From GCA-002701455 sp964342575 (GTDB lineage Bacteria; Pseudomonadota; Alphaproteobacteria; Thalassobaculales; Thalassobaculaceae), in contig CAYFGZ010000074.1 of assembly GCA_964342575.1 (NCBI GenBank), positions 1-17,284 of the forward strand: a stretch of 17,284 nucleotides of DNA. Direction: 5' to 3'. Positions 1 through 6,978 of this stretch are shown piece by piece. Numbering within the stretch: the stretch's first letter is position 1; every line of letters starts with the position of its first letter. A program made the translations under genes and the position numbers. The notes under the pieces were generated by a model. The model was not told where the DNA came from and made no database searches. It saw nothing but the letters and a program-made list of their open reading frames with translations.

Positions 1-1978
1 GACTTGAAACGGCCAGTGCTGCTCTTAATGCAACCTCGGTTTTTCCAAAACCGACATCTCCACAGATGAGCCTGTCCATGGGGCGCCCTCGGCCTAAATC
101 CTTCAGTGTATCGTCGATCGATCGAATCTGATCGTCGGTTTCGCTATACTTAAATCGAGCACAAAACCCCTCATACAGCTCTGGGCTAATACTAATTTTT
201 TCTGTGGTCTGTAACTCTCGGTCGGCAGCAACTTTTATAAGTTTATCTGCAATATCTTTAAGGCGTTTTTTAACCCTCGCCTTTCTGGCTTGCCAGGCTA
301 CACCTCCCAATTTATCCAAGGCAGCTCCCGTGGACTCGGACCCATAGCGCGTAAGGACATCGATATTCTCAACAGGCAAAAATAATTTATCGCCTCCACT
401 GTAGGAAATTGACAGGCAATCGTGCGGTGCTCCACCAATCTCTAGTGTCTGCAATCCCTTAAATTGACCAACCCCATGTTCTACGTGTACGACATAGTCT
501 CCATCCGATAGGGCCGAAACTTCCCTCAAAAATTCTTCGCCTCGCCTTTTCCTTCCCCTGGAGGGTCGACTTAACCTATCGCCAAGTATATCTGGCTCCG
601 ATATAAATAAAGTGTCGTCTGTTCGAAAACCAGTTTCAATAGGTAGAACGGCTGCCCCAATTGTTTGCAAAGACATTCGTAATAAAGCCGAATATTTATC
701 AACAAACTCCAAGGAATTAGCCCCATGCCCCTTTAATAGGGTAGAAAGTCGCTCCCGTGAACCTTGAGAATATGTGCACAAAACAACCCTCTGACCAGCT
801 GACTGAGCCTCTTGGATACCCGCTAGAACTTCGTCATATAGGCTCTTTGAGTTGTTCGTCCGCGCTTCTACAAAATCTATACCCGGCGCTGTTCCTGCTG
901 ATAATACCTCTTTATTCTTATAATCCCTTTTCGGACTATCAAAATGGAGAAATTCTGTGATATCTGATTGTTTCTTGACCTTGTCCCAAGCCTTAGACGT
1001 TAGATATAACAGTTGAGATGGCAAAGGTCTGTATAACGACGTTCCATTATATAACGACGTTCCATTATAAGTATTGCCCTCGTACAAGGCTTGACGCGTT
1101 TCAAAATATTCTTGAATTAACTTAAACCGTGTTAAAATAGCTTTTTCTGCGCCGTCATCTAATGAGAGAGTTGCTTCTCCAACATAATTAAATATAGTCT
1201 CCAATTCTTCATGAAATAACGGGAGCCAGTGCTCCATTCCGATATGTCGCCTGCCCTCACTTATTGCGGCGTATAACGGGTCGTCTGCTAACGCAGTCCC
1301 AAAATGCAGCCTGTACCCTTGCCTGAAGTTCTCTATTCCCTGCTTGTTCAACAAAATCTCAGCAACAGGCCCCACATTAACCTCATTTACAACATCAAAT
1401 GTACGCTGAGTAATGGGATCAAAGCATCTTATATTTTCGAGTTCATCTCCGAAAAAATCTAATCTCAGTGGATCCTCTAACCCGGCTGGAAATATGTCGA
1501 TTATACCGCCCCTAACCGCATATTCCCCTGACGCCCTCACTGTGTCTGTTCGAAGATATCCAATACCATCTAGGAATACCAATAGTTCGTCCAGAGGATA
1601 GCTAGTCCCCAAGCGCAGTGACATAGAGGTCCCATCAAAAAAACTCCGGGGGGGGACGCGTTGAAGAACCGCATTAACAGTCGTTAAAATCAAGCACTCC
1701 TCTTCCTCATCAATCCCCGAAAGGCGTGCCAGGCTAGAAAGTCGCTTGCTAACAATATCAGAATTTGGGGAAACTCTGTCAAAAGGCAGGCAATCCCATG
1801 CCGGAATTATGACTACTTGCAAATCAGATGAAAAGAAACGTATACACTGTTCTATTTGATCAAGCCTCGTATCGTCGCGGCAAATATGAATAACTCGATT
1901 TTTTTTTCTTGCTAGATCAACGATTAGTTTCCCATCCCAGCCTGTGGGAGTATTCGCGAATTGAGTGAGCTTTTTCAT
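1..1978 (-). CDS. mfd: Transcription-repair coupling factor Mfd (5' part, gene continues past left edge)
   Basis: ATP-dependent DNA translocase that pushes stalled RNA polymerase off lesions and recruits UvrA for nucleotide excision repair in the cytoplasm. About 659 codons are present, starting at the ATG at 1976-1978, with no internal stop. The N-terminal UvrB-homology module includes a QRVPPR motif and a GEYAVRGGIIDIFPAG stretch. The RNA-polymerase-interacting CarD-like domain lies near residues 490-560 (GDYVVHVEHGVGQFKG). The translocase domain opens near residue 640 with Walker A GDVGFGKT. The remaining translocase motifs and the UvrA-autoinhibitory C-terminus lie outside the window. The usual length is about 1150 residues, so slightly more than half is visible. 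The start is 20 nt downstream of the sdhE stop, so the two are probably co-transcribed. A run of eight G at 1648-1655 keeps the frame. An in-frame 18-bp tandem duplication lies at 1032-1067. Confidence 0.95.
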   Translation of the reverse strand, partial: MKKLTQFANTPTGWDGKLIVDLARKKNRVIHICRDDTRLDQIEQCIRFFSSDLQVVIIPAWDCLPFDRVSPNSDIVSKRLSSLARLSGIDEEEECLILTTVNAVLQRVPPRSFFDGTSMSLRLGTSYPLDELLVFLDGIGYLRTDTVRASGEYAVRGGIIDIFPAGLEDPLRLDFFGDELENIRCFDPITQRTFDVVNEVNVGPVAEILLNKQGIENFRQGYRLHFGTALADDPLYAAISEGRRHIGMEHWLPLFHEELETIFNYVGEATLSLDDGAEKAILTRFKLIQEYFETRQALYEGNTYNGTSLYNGTSLYRPLPSQLLYLTSKAWDKVKKQSDITEFLHFDSPKRDYKNKEVLSAGTAPGIDFVEARTNNSKSLYDEVLAGIQEAQSAGQRVVLCTYSQGSRERLSTLLKGHGANSLEFVDKYSALLRMSLQTIGAAVLPIETGFRTDDTLFISEPDILGDRLSRPSRGRKRRGEEFLREVSALSDGDYVVHVEHGVGQFKGLQTLEIGGAPHDCLSISYSGGDKLFLPVENIDVLTRYGSESTGAALDKLGGVAWQARKARVKKRLKDIADKLIKVAADRELQTTEKISISPELYEGFCARFKYSETDDQIRSIDDTLKDLGRGRPMDRLICGDVGFGKTEVALRAALAVSS
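1032..1067. repeat. Perfect 18-bp tandem duplication inside mfd
   Basis: The unit TATAACGACGTTCCATTA occurs twice back to back, and the identity carries on for two more bases (TA). On the coding (minus) strand it duplicates six codons, giving YNGTSL twice, between the UvrB-like module and the RNA-polymerase-interacting domain. The unit is a multiple of three, so the frame is kept. Perfect identity suggests a recent slippage or duplication event. Confidence 0.9.
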
Positions 1979-1998
1979 CTTTATTTTTCAATGGATTA

Positions 1999-2259
1999 TT
2001 ATCTTATTTTAAACTCTTTTATTAAATAAAAAACCTCCGTTTGATAACAGCTTGGTGGCAGTTCCATTCCAGAAATCCATTTATATAGTCGTGGGTCTTC
2101 GATTTTAAGGAGTTTTTCGTAATCATCTAACTGCGCAGCATTGAATGAATCTAGATGCTTTGCCGCAAATTGCCCGAGAATTAAATCAGTCTCTTTGGTT
2201 CCTGTGTAGAAACTTCTATACTTTAAACGCTTGCGCCATTCCAATATATTAGTGCTCAT
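1999..2259 (-). CDS. sdhE: FAD assembly factor SdhE (succinate dehydrogenase assembly factor 2, DUF339)
   Basis: Small cytoplasmic protein that promotes covalent FAD attachment to the flavoprotein subunit of succinate dehydrogenase (and fumarate reductase in some bacteria). The 86 residues match the family length. Recognisable family features are the RKRLKYRS lead-in, the ETDLILGQFA helix, the L-DDYEKLL-EDP-LYKWI segment and a closing helix. The ATG at 2259 has a good ribosome binding site (TAGGAG, 6 nt upstream). It is the first gene of a minus-strand pair with mfd and is divergent from recG, a conserved alphaproteobacterial neighbourhood. Oddity: the family's RGxxE motif reads T19-G20-T-K-E23 here, so the arginine is replaced by threonine (codon ACA). 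From family knowledge this arginine is nearly invariant and lies at the SdhA-facing surface. Family assignment is firm; activity with this substitution is uncertain. Confidence 0.9.
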   Translation of the reverse strand: MSTNILEWRKRLKYRSFYTGTKETDLILGQFAAKHLDSFNAAQLDDYEKLLKIEDPRLYKWISGMELPPSCYQTEVFYLIKEFKIR

Positions 2260-2457
2260 TTATAACTCCTAGCAAGCCAGACTGAAATACTGCATTCACA
2301 CCAAGTCGGCAGCAAGTCTTTAGTGACGCTGCTCCATGTTTTTTTAATTAGCTCAACTTTATAAAACTTCTGTATTTCGCATACTTTAGGTGTCTAATAT
2401 ATTATTTAATTACCATTAGCCAGTGTTGTCGCTTGAGTTTTTGATTGAAGATTTAAA

Positions 2458-4539
2458 ATGCGCCCGGAAATCTTATTTAAAGCCTTCGCGCCGAATACTA
2501 ACCTCCAAGGAATCGGTCCTCGGATTGGAAAATTATTGGAAAAGCATGTCGGACCTAGGATCATCGACCTGATCTGGTTGTTTCCAAATAATATCGTCGA
2601 GAGAAAATACTATTCAACACTTAATGACATCCCCAACGGAACATTTGGCACTATACTGGCACATGTTGTAAAACATAAACCTCCTCGAAACAGACGGCAG
2701 CCATATTCCATAACTTGTTCCGTTGAAAATGAAACAGTTGAATTAGTGTTTTTTAACGCCCGAGCCGACTACCTAAAAAACGTTTTACCTCCCGAAGAAA
2801 TGAGAGTGGTTAGCGGAAAAATAGAGTATTTTAAGGGCCGGTACCAGATCACACATCCGGATTATATTGTACAGAAACATTTGCTAAAAACGGTATGTGG
2901 AACGGAACCTGTATACCCATTAACGCAAAACCTTTCAAATAAACTCGTTCGCCGCTCTATAGAAAATGCGCTGGAATTATTGCCAAAACTACCTGAGTGG
3001 CTAGACCCCCTTCTTCTCGCCAGGGAAGACTGGCAAGATTGGTCAACCTGTCAAAGAAGTATACACGCGCCCAAAGGCATTGAGGACCTAAGCCTTCAAT
3101 CCAAGATGCGCCGGAGATTGGCCTACGATGAATTACTGGCTAATCAGCTAGCGCTGGCTTTAATCCGAAATCAGCAGCGGGAAACAGACGGGCAAGTAAT
3201 CAAGGGAACCGGGGAATTTGTTGAAAAAGCCGTCCAGTGTCTCTCGTTCAATTTAACGAGCAACCAAAATAATATCTTTAGTGAAATAAAAAGCGACTTG
3301 TCTTCAAGAAATAGAATGTTGAGGCTCCTTCAAGGAGACGTTGGTAGTGGAAAAACAATAGTCGCCTTTCTGTCAATGATTTACGCTTTTGAGGCCGGTT
3401 TCCAATCAGCATTAATGGCACCGACAGAAATATTGGCCCGCCAACACTTTGATACCCTCTCTCCTCTGGCTGAAAAAATTGGGATCAAGATAGGCCTATT
3501 AACAGGCAAAGATAAGGTAGGGCATAAAAGGGATATTTTAAGCAAACTTAGCAGTGGTGAGTTAAATTTAATAATTGGCACACATGCTCTATTTCAAGAA
3601 GACATTCGTTTCAAAAAACTGGGTTATGCAGTCGTTGACGAACAACACAAGTTTGGCGTCCATCAACGACTAGCCTTGAGTGATAAAGGTATTGGAATTG
3701 ACATATTAGTAATGACAGCGACGCCCATCCCGAGAACTTTAACTATGACTGCTTATGGCGATTTAGATGTGTCCAATCTGGTTGAAACTCTCCCGGGTCG
3801 TCGCCCTGTGAATACCAAAGCTATACCATCAACGCGAATTGATGAAGTCATTTATGCAATTGGACGAGCGATAAAAAAGGGTGCCAGAGCTTACTGGATC
3901 TGCCCACTCATTGAAAGTTCAGAAACAAATAACGTTGTTACTACGCAGGAGAGGTTTGCAATATTACGTAGTATTTTTGGAGATCGTGTTGGATGCATAC
4001 ACGGCCGCATGAAAACACCCGAAAAAGACAAAATAATGGAAGAATTTCGCCGCGGTGTCACAGACATTCTGGTAGCCACAACAGTCGTCGAGGTTGGCGT
4101 CGATGTTCCTGAAGCAACGATAATAGTCATCGAACATGCGGAGCGATTTGGATTAGCTCAGTTACATCAACTGCGTGGTAGAGTGGGCAGAGGCACGGCC
4201 GATTCAACTTGTCTACTAGTTTATCGGACGCCTCTAGGCGATACTGCCCGCGCTCGTTTAACCATATTACGAGAAACCAACGATGGTTTTCATATCGCGG
4301 AGGAAGACCTACGGCTTAGGGGGTCCGGCGAATTGCTTGGAACCCGACAAAGTGGCACGCCCACCATGCGGGTGGCTGATCTAGACGCGCACTCAGATCT
4401 ATTGCATGTTGCAAAAAACGACGCCGATTCTATTTTTGCGCACGATCCCCACTTGCAAAGTGGTAGAGGACAAGCACTGAGGATATTGTTATACCTTTTC
4501 GAGCGGGATATAGCGGTTCAATATTTAAAAAGTGGTTAA
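2458..4539 (+). CDS. recG: ATP-dependent DNA helicase RecG
   Basis: Superfamily 2 double-stranded DNA translocase that remodels stalled replication forks, Holliday junctions and R-loops. At 693 residues it has normal length. Residues 1-~200 form the wedge/OB-fold module that grips branched DNA (LQGIGPRIGKLLEKHVG at the N-terminus). The helicase motor follows, with Walker A GDVGSGKT at 293-300, the DEQH box at 394-397, TATPIPRT at 420-427, VEVGVDVP at 544-551 and QLRGRVGRG near 571-579. The conserved C-terminal segment (DLRLRGSGELLGTRQSG) is also intact. The start is the ATG at 2458, preceded by a weak GAAG. It is transcribed away from sdhE-mfd and converges with the DUF502 gene. All motor motifs are present, so I expect a functional enzyme. 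Confidence 0.97.
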   Translation: MRPEILFKAFAPNTNLQGIGPRIGKLLEKHVGPRIIDLIWLFPNNIVERKYYSTLNDIPNGTFGTILAHVVKHKPPRNRRQPYSITCSVENETVELVFFNARADYLKNVLPPEEMRVVSGKIEYFKGRYQITHPDYIVQKHLLKTVCGTEPVYPLTQNLSNKLVRRSIENALELLPKLPEWLDPLLLAREDWQDWSTCQRSIHAPKGIEDLSLQSKMRRRLAYDELLANQLALALIRNQQRETDGQVIKGTGEFVEKAVQCLSFNLTSNQNNIFSEIKSDLSSRNRMLRLLQGDVGSGKTIVAFLSMIYAFEAGFQSALMAPTEILARQHFDTLSPLAEKIGIKIGLLTGKDKVGHKRDILSKLSSGELNLIIGTHALFQEDIRFKKLGYAVVDEQHKFGVHQRLALSDKGIGIDILVMTATPIPRTLTMTAYGDLDVSNLVETLPGRRPVNTKAIPSTRIDEVIYAIGRAIKKGARAYWICPLIESSETNNVVTTQERFAILRSIFGDRVGCIHGRMKTPEKDKIMEEFRRGVTDILVATTVVEVGVDVPEATIIVIEHAERFGLAQLHQLRGRVGRGTADSTCLLVYRTPLGDTARARLTILRETNDGFHIAEEDLRLRGSGELLGTRQSGTPTMRVADLDAHSDLLHVAKNDADSIFAHDPHLQSGRGQALRILLYLFERDIAVQYLKSG

Positions 4540-4551
4540 AATTTTTTAACC
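4534..4551. terminator. Weak palindrome over the recG stop codon
   Basis: A perfect inverted repeat, GGTTAAAA-TT-TTTTAACC, includes the recG TAA stop and sits between two convergent genes (recG and DUF502). It could act as a modest bidirectional terminator because A/T runs lie inside it. The stem is almost all A-T and could equally be chance in AT-rich DNA. Confidence 0.25.
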
Positions 4552-4644
4552 AAAATCTCTCTCGTCACCACACTTTTACTCTTCGTTCGTTTATTCTTTA
4601 ATTGTTCCGCCATCTTCATGTTGGGGAGTATCTTCCTTTGAGCT

Positions 4645-5322
4645 TTAGAATTCGCTTGAGGTATTACTACGTCTATAAACTGGTGTAACGATGCCGGTTG
4701 AAACCAACATTTTAAATCCCTCCTCTGGAGACATGCTAAGAAAAATCAAGTCTTTCTTTGGTACAAATAAGAGAAACCCTGAAGTTGGATTCGGAGTTGT
4801 TGGGACGAAAACATTGATTACTTCCTCCTCTATTAACTCCCGCACCTCCCCTTTTGTTTTGCCGGTGACAAATCCCATGGTCCAAATACCTCGTCGTGGG
4901 TATTCAAATATAACAACTTCTCTAAACGAATCAGACTTTTGTGACAAAATGGTTTCCATAATTTGCTTAATGGCGCTGTAAATATTGCTAACAATCGGCA
5001 TCCTCGCCATAAGGGTTTCGGTCAAACGCAGCAACCATCTGCCTAATAACCCAGCTGTCACCCATCCAACGAAGGTTAGCGTTAATACTGTCATTAACAG
5101 ACCCAAGCCCGGCAAATTGACAGGCAAGTACGTTTCAGGATTGTAGGCAGGTGGCAGTAGAGTAACTATGTGATTATCAAAAAAGTTTATTATTCCCCAT
5201 GCAATCCAAAGGGATATACCAACAGGGGCAGTGATAAGAATACCCGCCAAGAAATAAGCCCTCATTCTTGACCAAAAGGGTCTTTTTATTAAATTCGGTG
5301 AATTTTGTTTTTCTGGGGCCAC
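4645..5322 (-). CDS. DUF502 family integral membrane protein
   Basis: Conserved inner-membrane protein of unknown biochemical function. Two hydrophobic segments are visible, near residues 22-46 (YFLAGILITAPVGISLWIAW) and 68-95 (LPGLGLLMTVLTLTFVGWV). A soluble C-terminal domain follows, with family signatures PIVSNIYSAIKQ, VVIFEYPRRGIWTMGFVTG and PTTPNPTSGFLLFVPKKD. Length (225) is typical. The chosen start is the GTG at 5320-5322, with GGAG 7 nt upstream; the next possible start (Met20) would sit at the edge of the first membrane segment. Next to recG is, from general knowledge, a common place for this family in Alphaproteobacteria. The function cannot be stated from sequence. Confidence 0.88.
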   Translation of the reverse strand: MAPEKQNSPNLIKRPFWSRMRAYFLAGILITAPVGISLWIAWGIINFFDNHIVTLLPPAYNPETYLPVNLPGLGLLMTVLTLTFVGWVTAGLLGRWLLRLTETLMARMPIVSNIYSAIKQIMETILSQKSDSFREVVIFEYPRRGIWTMGFVTGKTKGEVRELIEEEVINVFVPTTPNPTSGFLLFVPKKDLIFLSMSPEEGFKMLVSTGIVTPVYRRSNTSSEF

Positions 5323-5419
5323 TCCACTACTCCAAAAAGTGGCCGTTACAGCCAGTTAGGGGGAATTCTGCGTCGTTACCTACGGATTCTCTCAGTAGTA
5401 AACAGCACTCAGGGAAAGC

Positions 5420-5443
5420 CTGTACTATAAAATACCAGTACAG
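5420..5443. repeat. Short hairpin between the basic hypothetical gene and the DUF502 gene
   Basis: A perfect 7-bp inverted repeat (CTGTACT / AGTACAG) with a 10-nt AT-rich loop lies in the 154-nt gap between two co-directional minus-strand genes. It could be a weak transcript-processing or attenuation structure. No T-tract follows on the minus strand, so it is not a standard intrinsic terminator, and arms of this size can arise by chance. Confidence 0.3.
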
Positions 5444-5476
5444 TCCAATCTAATCTTCATTTAATGTAACTAGCGT

Positions 5477-5785
5477 TCAATGAAAACGTTTGTTAACCCG
5501 ACGCTCTACGAGCGCCAGTATTTCCGATCTCCGTGCACCATTATTTTCCATAGCCAGTTTAAACAAACGAGACGCTTCATTTTCAGGAGGGACTGGTGGT
5601 TCCATACCCATTTGGCTAAATGCGAGCTGTTCTGCTCGATTTAGCACCTCTGGTGAAATACGTTTTCTAATTTTACGGATCATTAACAAAATTTTTTGTT
5701 TTTCGTCCAAACCCTTTGGCGGTCTCCGTTTTACTGCCGATCTATTATCTAGATTTTTTTTAGCCTTTTTTTTGAAGAAAAACAT
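5477..5785 (-). CDS. Small basic hypothetical protein downstream of the PilZ-like gene
   Basis: I do not recognise this 102-residue protein. It opens with MFFFKKKAKKN and is lysine/arginine-rich through about residue 50 (KRRPPKG, RKIRKR). A more neutral helical C-terminal half follows (ASRLFKLAMENNGARRSEILALVERRVNKRF). There is no membrane segment or signal peptide, so a cytoplasmic, possibly nucleic-acid- or membrane-surface-binding protein is possible; that is inference from composition only. The start is the ATG at 5783-5785, 10 nt after the PilZ-like gene stops. An in-frame GTG at 5837-5839 would lie inside that gene and has no convincing ribosome site. The tight spacing suggests co-transcription and possibly translational coupling. 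Confidence 0.6.
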   Translation of the reverse strand: MFFFKKKAKKNLDNRSAVKRRPPKGLDEKQKILLMIRKIRKRISPEVLNRAEQLAFSQMGMEPPVPPENEASRLFKLAMENNGARRSEILALVERRVNKRFH

Positions 5786-5795
5786 CTTATAACAA

Positions 5796-6119
5796 TCAAT
5801 TAACGGAAGGCCTAATCGTGAAAGTAGCGGCAAGAGCACCGGAAGTTATTTTTGTTACCATAGCTTCAGCCCGCCCCTCTAGCGAATGCCCATCCTTAGA
5901 CAAATTAACATTGCACTTGAACTTCTGACCCTTCGCTAAGATCTTCTCATCATAAGGCTCTAAAATAAAGCCTTTTAAGCTGTAATCCCGCACGTTAAAG
6001 GTAAATCTGTCAACCGTAACCGTTCCCCTAGAGCCGATAGACGCGGCCGTACTCGGCTGAACCGTCCTCAGTTGCACTTTTGAAGTTGGTTTACTCTTAA
6101 TAAAATCAAATACTCCCAT
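5796..6119 (-). CDS. PilZ-domain-like protein with a degenerate c-di-GMP motif
   Basis: A 107-residue protein whose core resembles the PilZ beta-barrel. D45-Y-S47-L-K-G50 matches the family's (D/N)xSxxG motif and is followed by alternating strands (FILEPY, GQKFKCNVNL, EGRAEAMVTKI, GALAATF). The upstream RxxxR half of the c-di-GMP site is not evident; the region before D45 has isolated arginines (R31, R38, R44) but no RxxxR. It may therefore be a non-binding or divergent PilZ protein. The ATG at 6117-6119 is chosen because GGAG lies 8 nt upstream; a GTG three codons earlier overlaps that site. It is the likely first gene of a two-gene unit with the basic protein. PilZ membership is by pattern only. 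Confidence 0.6.
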   Translation of the reverse strand: MGVFDFIKSKPTSKVQLRTVQPSTAASIGSRGTVTVDRFTFNVRDYSLKGFILEPYDEKILAKGQKFKCNVNLSKDGHSLEGRAEAMVTKITSGALAATFTIRPSVN

Positions 6120-6331
6120 TGGTTTCACTCCATTAGCAGAATATAACCAAAAAAAAAAACCGAAGTCTTATACACGAATCGGAGAGATACGTAAATAATT
6201 ATATGTCAATACTTGCAACAGATTTGTAACATTAGCCTTTTACTTTATAAGAACTACTGCATTTAAATATCTAAGTCCCCGATCATTAAAATTAGTAATC
6301 CATTATTGATTTCGCTGTATACATTAACTAT

Positions 6332-6817
6332 TTATTCGCTGGATCTCAGTTTTTCAATCAACTTGGTAGAGCTGAAGCCAACGACTAATGGTATAATCTT
6401 AACCTCTCCTCCATAGGCCTCAACGAAGTTCGCCCCCACAACATTTTGCCAAGAATAATCTCCCCCCTTAAACAAAACATCAGGTTTAACCTCCTCTACT
6501 AACTTAATTGGCGTTTCCTCATTAAAGACAATTACAGAATCAACAGCCCTGAGAGCCATCAGGACGATTCCGCGAGATTCTTCGGATTGCACGGGACGGG
6601 TGCTTCCCTTTAGTTTTTGGACCGACATGTCGCTATTTAAGCCAACTATCAGCCGGTCACAGAACAATCGTGCATTATTGAGAAGTGAGATGTGGCCTGG
6701 GTGGAGAAGGTCAAAACATCCGTTTGTGAAGCCGATCCTGCAACCCTTTTCCCTCCAAACATTGATTTCCTTCATAATCTCTGCACGGTATTCAGTTGAT
6801 ATGGAAAATTCTGCCAA
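6332..6817 (-). CDS. rfaE2: D-glycero-beta-D-manno-heptose 1-phosphate adenylyltransferase (RfaE2-type)
   Basis: Transfers AMP from ATP to heptose 1-phosphate to give ADP-heptose, the donor for the lipopolysaccharide inner core. It is the stand-alone C-terminal (nucleotidyltransferase) half of bifunctional HldE; the kinase half is not in the window. Diagnostic motifs are TNGCFDLLHPGH (31-42, containing the HxGH site), SDMSVQKLKG, LFKGGDY (115-121), VVGA and GFSSTKLIEKL (147-157). The 161 residues match the family. The start appears to be the TTG at 6815-6817, supported by GGAGG 9 nt upstream. The first in-frame ATG (Met15) would remove part of the N-terminal helix. It implies LPS with heptose, so an outer-membrane-bearing organism. 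Confidence 0.92.
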   Translation of the reverse strand: MAEFSISTEYRAEIMKEINVWREKGCRIGFTNGCFDLLHPGHISLLNNARLFCDRLIVGLNSDMSVQKLKGSTRPVQSEESRGIVLMALRAVDSVIVFNEETPIKLVEEVKPDVLFKGGDYSWQNVVGANFVEAYGGEVKIIPLVVGFSSTKLIEKLRSSE

Positions 6818-6848
6818 AAGTTATAACCTCCATTTCCACAGAAACTCT

Positions 6849-6937
6849 CTAATATTAGTTCGGTGGGCATAAAGAAATTAGACCTAATATTTTGATTATA
6901 GACAAGACGAAAAACATTAGAATTTATATTAGGTCTA
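6849..6937. promoter_or_regulatory. Candidate operator: 12-bp inverted repeat plus related half-sites
   Basis: In the divergent gap between rfaE2 and the PrpD-like gene, TAGACCTAATAT (6879-6890) and its exact reverse complement ATATTAGGTCTA (6926-6937) are separated by 35 nt. Upstream lies a perfect 10-bp palindrome sharing the core, CTAATATTAG (6849-6858), and a one-mismatch half-site ACATTAG lies at 6914-6920. Several copies of one half-site in a divergent promoter region are what a transcription-factor operator looks like. No regulator gene is nearby to assign. A hairpin in the leader RNA is an alternative reading. Confidence 0.4.
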
Positions 6938-6978
6938 TGGCTTAATTAGAACGGTTAATGATTTTGTTGGAATAAAAA

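Noticed and set aside
1413..1601. Short plus-strand open frames (also 757-960) in the left part
   Set aside because: They are antisense to mfd, whose minus-strand frame is continuous and motif-rich from 1978 to the left edge.
1648..1655. Run of eight G as a possible frameshift or phase-variable tract in mfd
   Set aside because: The frame stays open across it and the translation is family-like on both sides (QRVPPR before, GEYAVRGGIIDIFPAG after). Nothing indicates variation in this single sequence.
4691..4981. 96-codon open frame on the plus strand
   Set aside because: It lies wholly antisense inside the DUF502 gene, whose minus-strand translation is strongly family-like. Treated as a shadow.
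6198..6209. TTGACA next to TATAAT on the minus strand upstream of the PilZ-like gene
   Set aside because: The two hexamers are directly adjacent, far too close for a sigma-70 promoter, and no partner hexamer at about 17 nt was found for either. The TATAAT alone may still be a -10 element.
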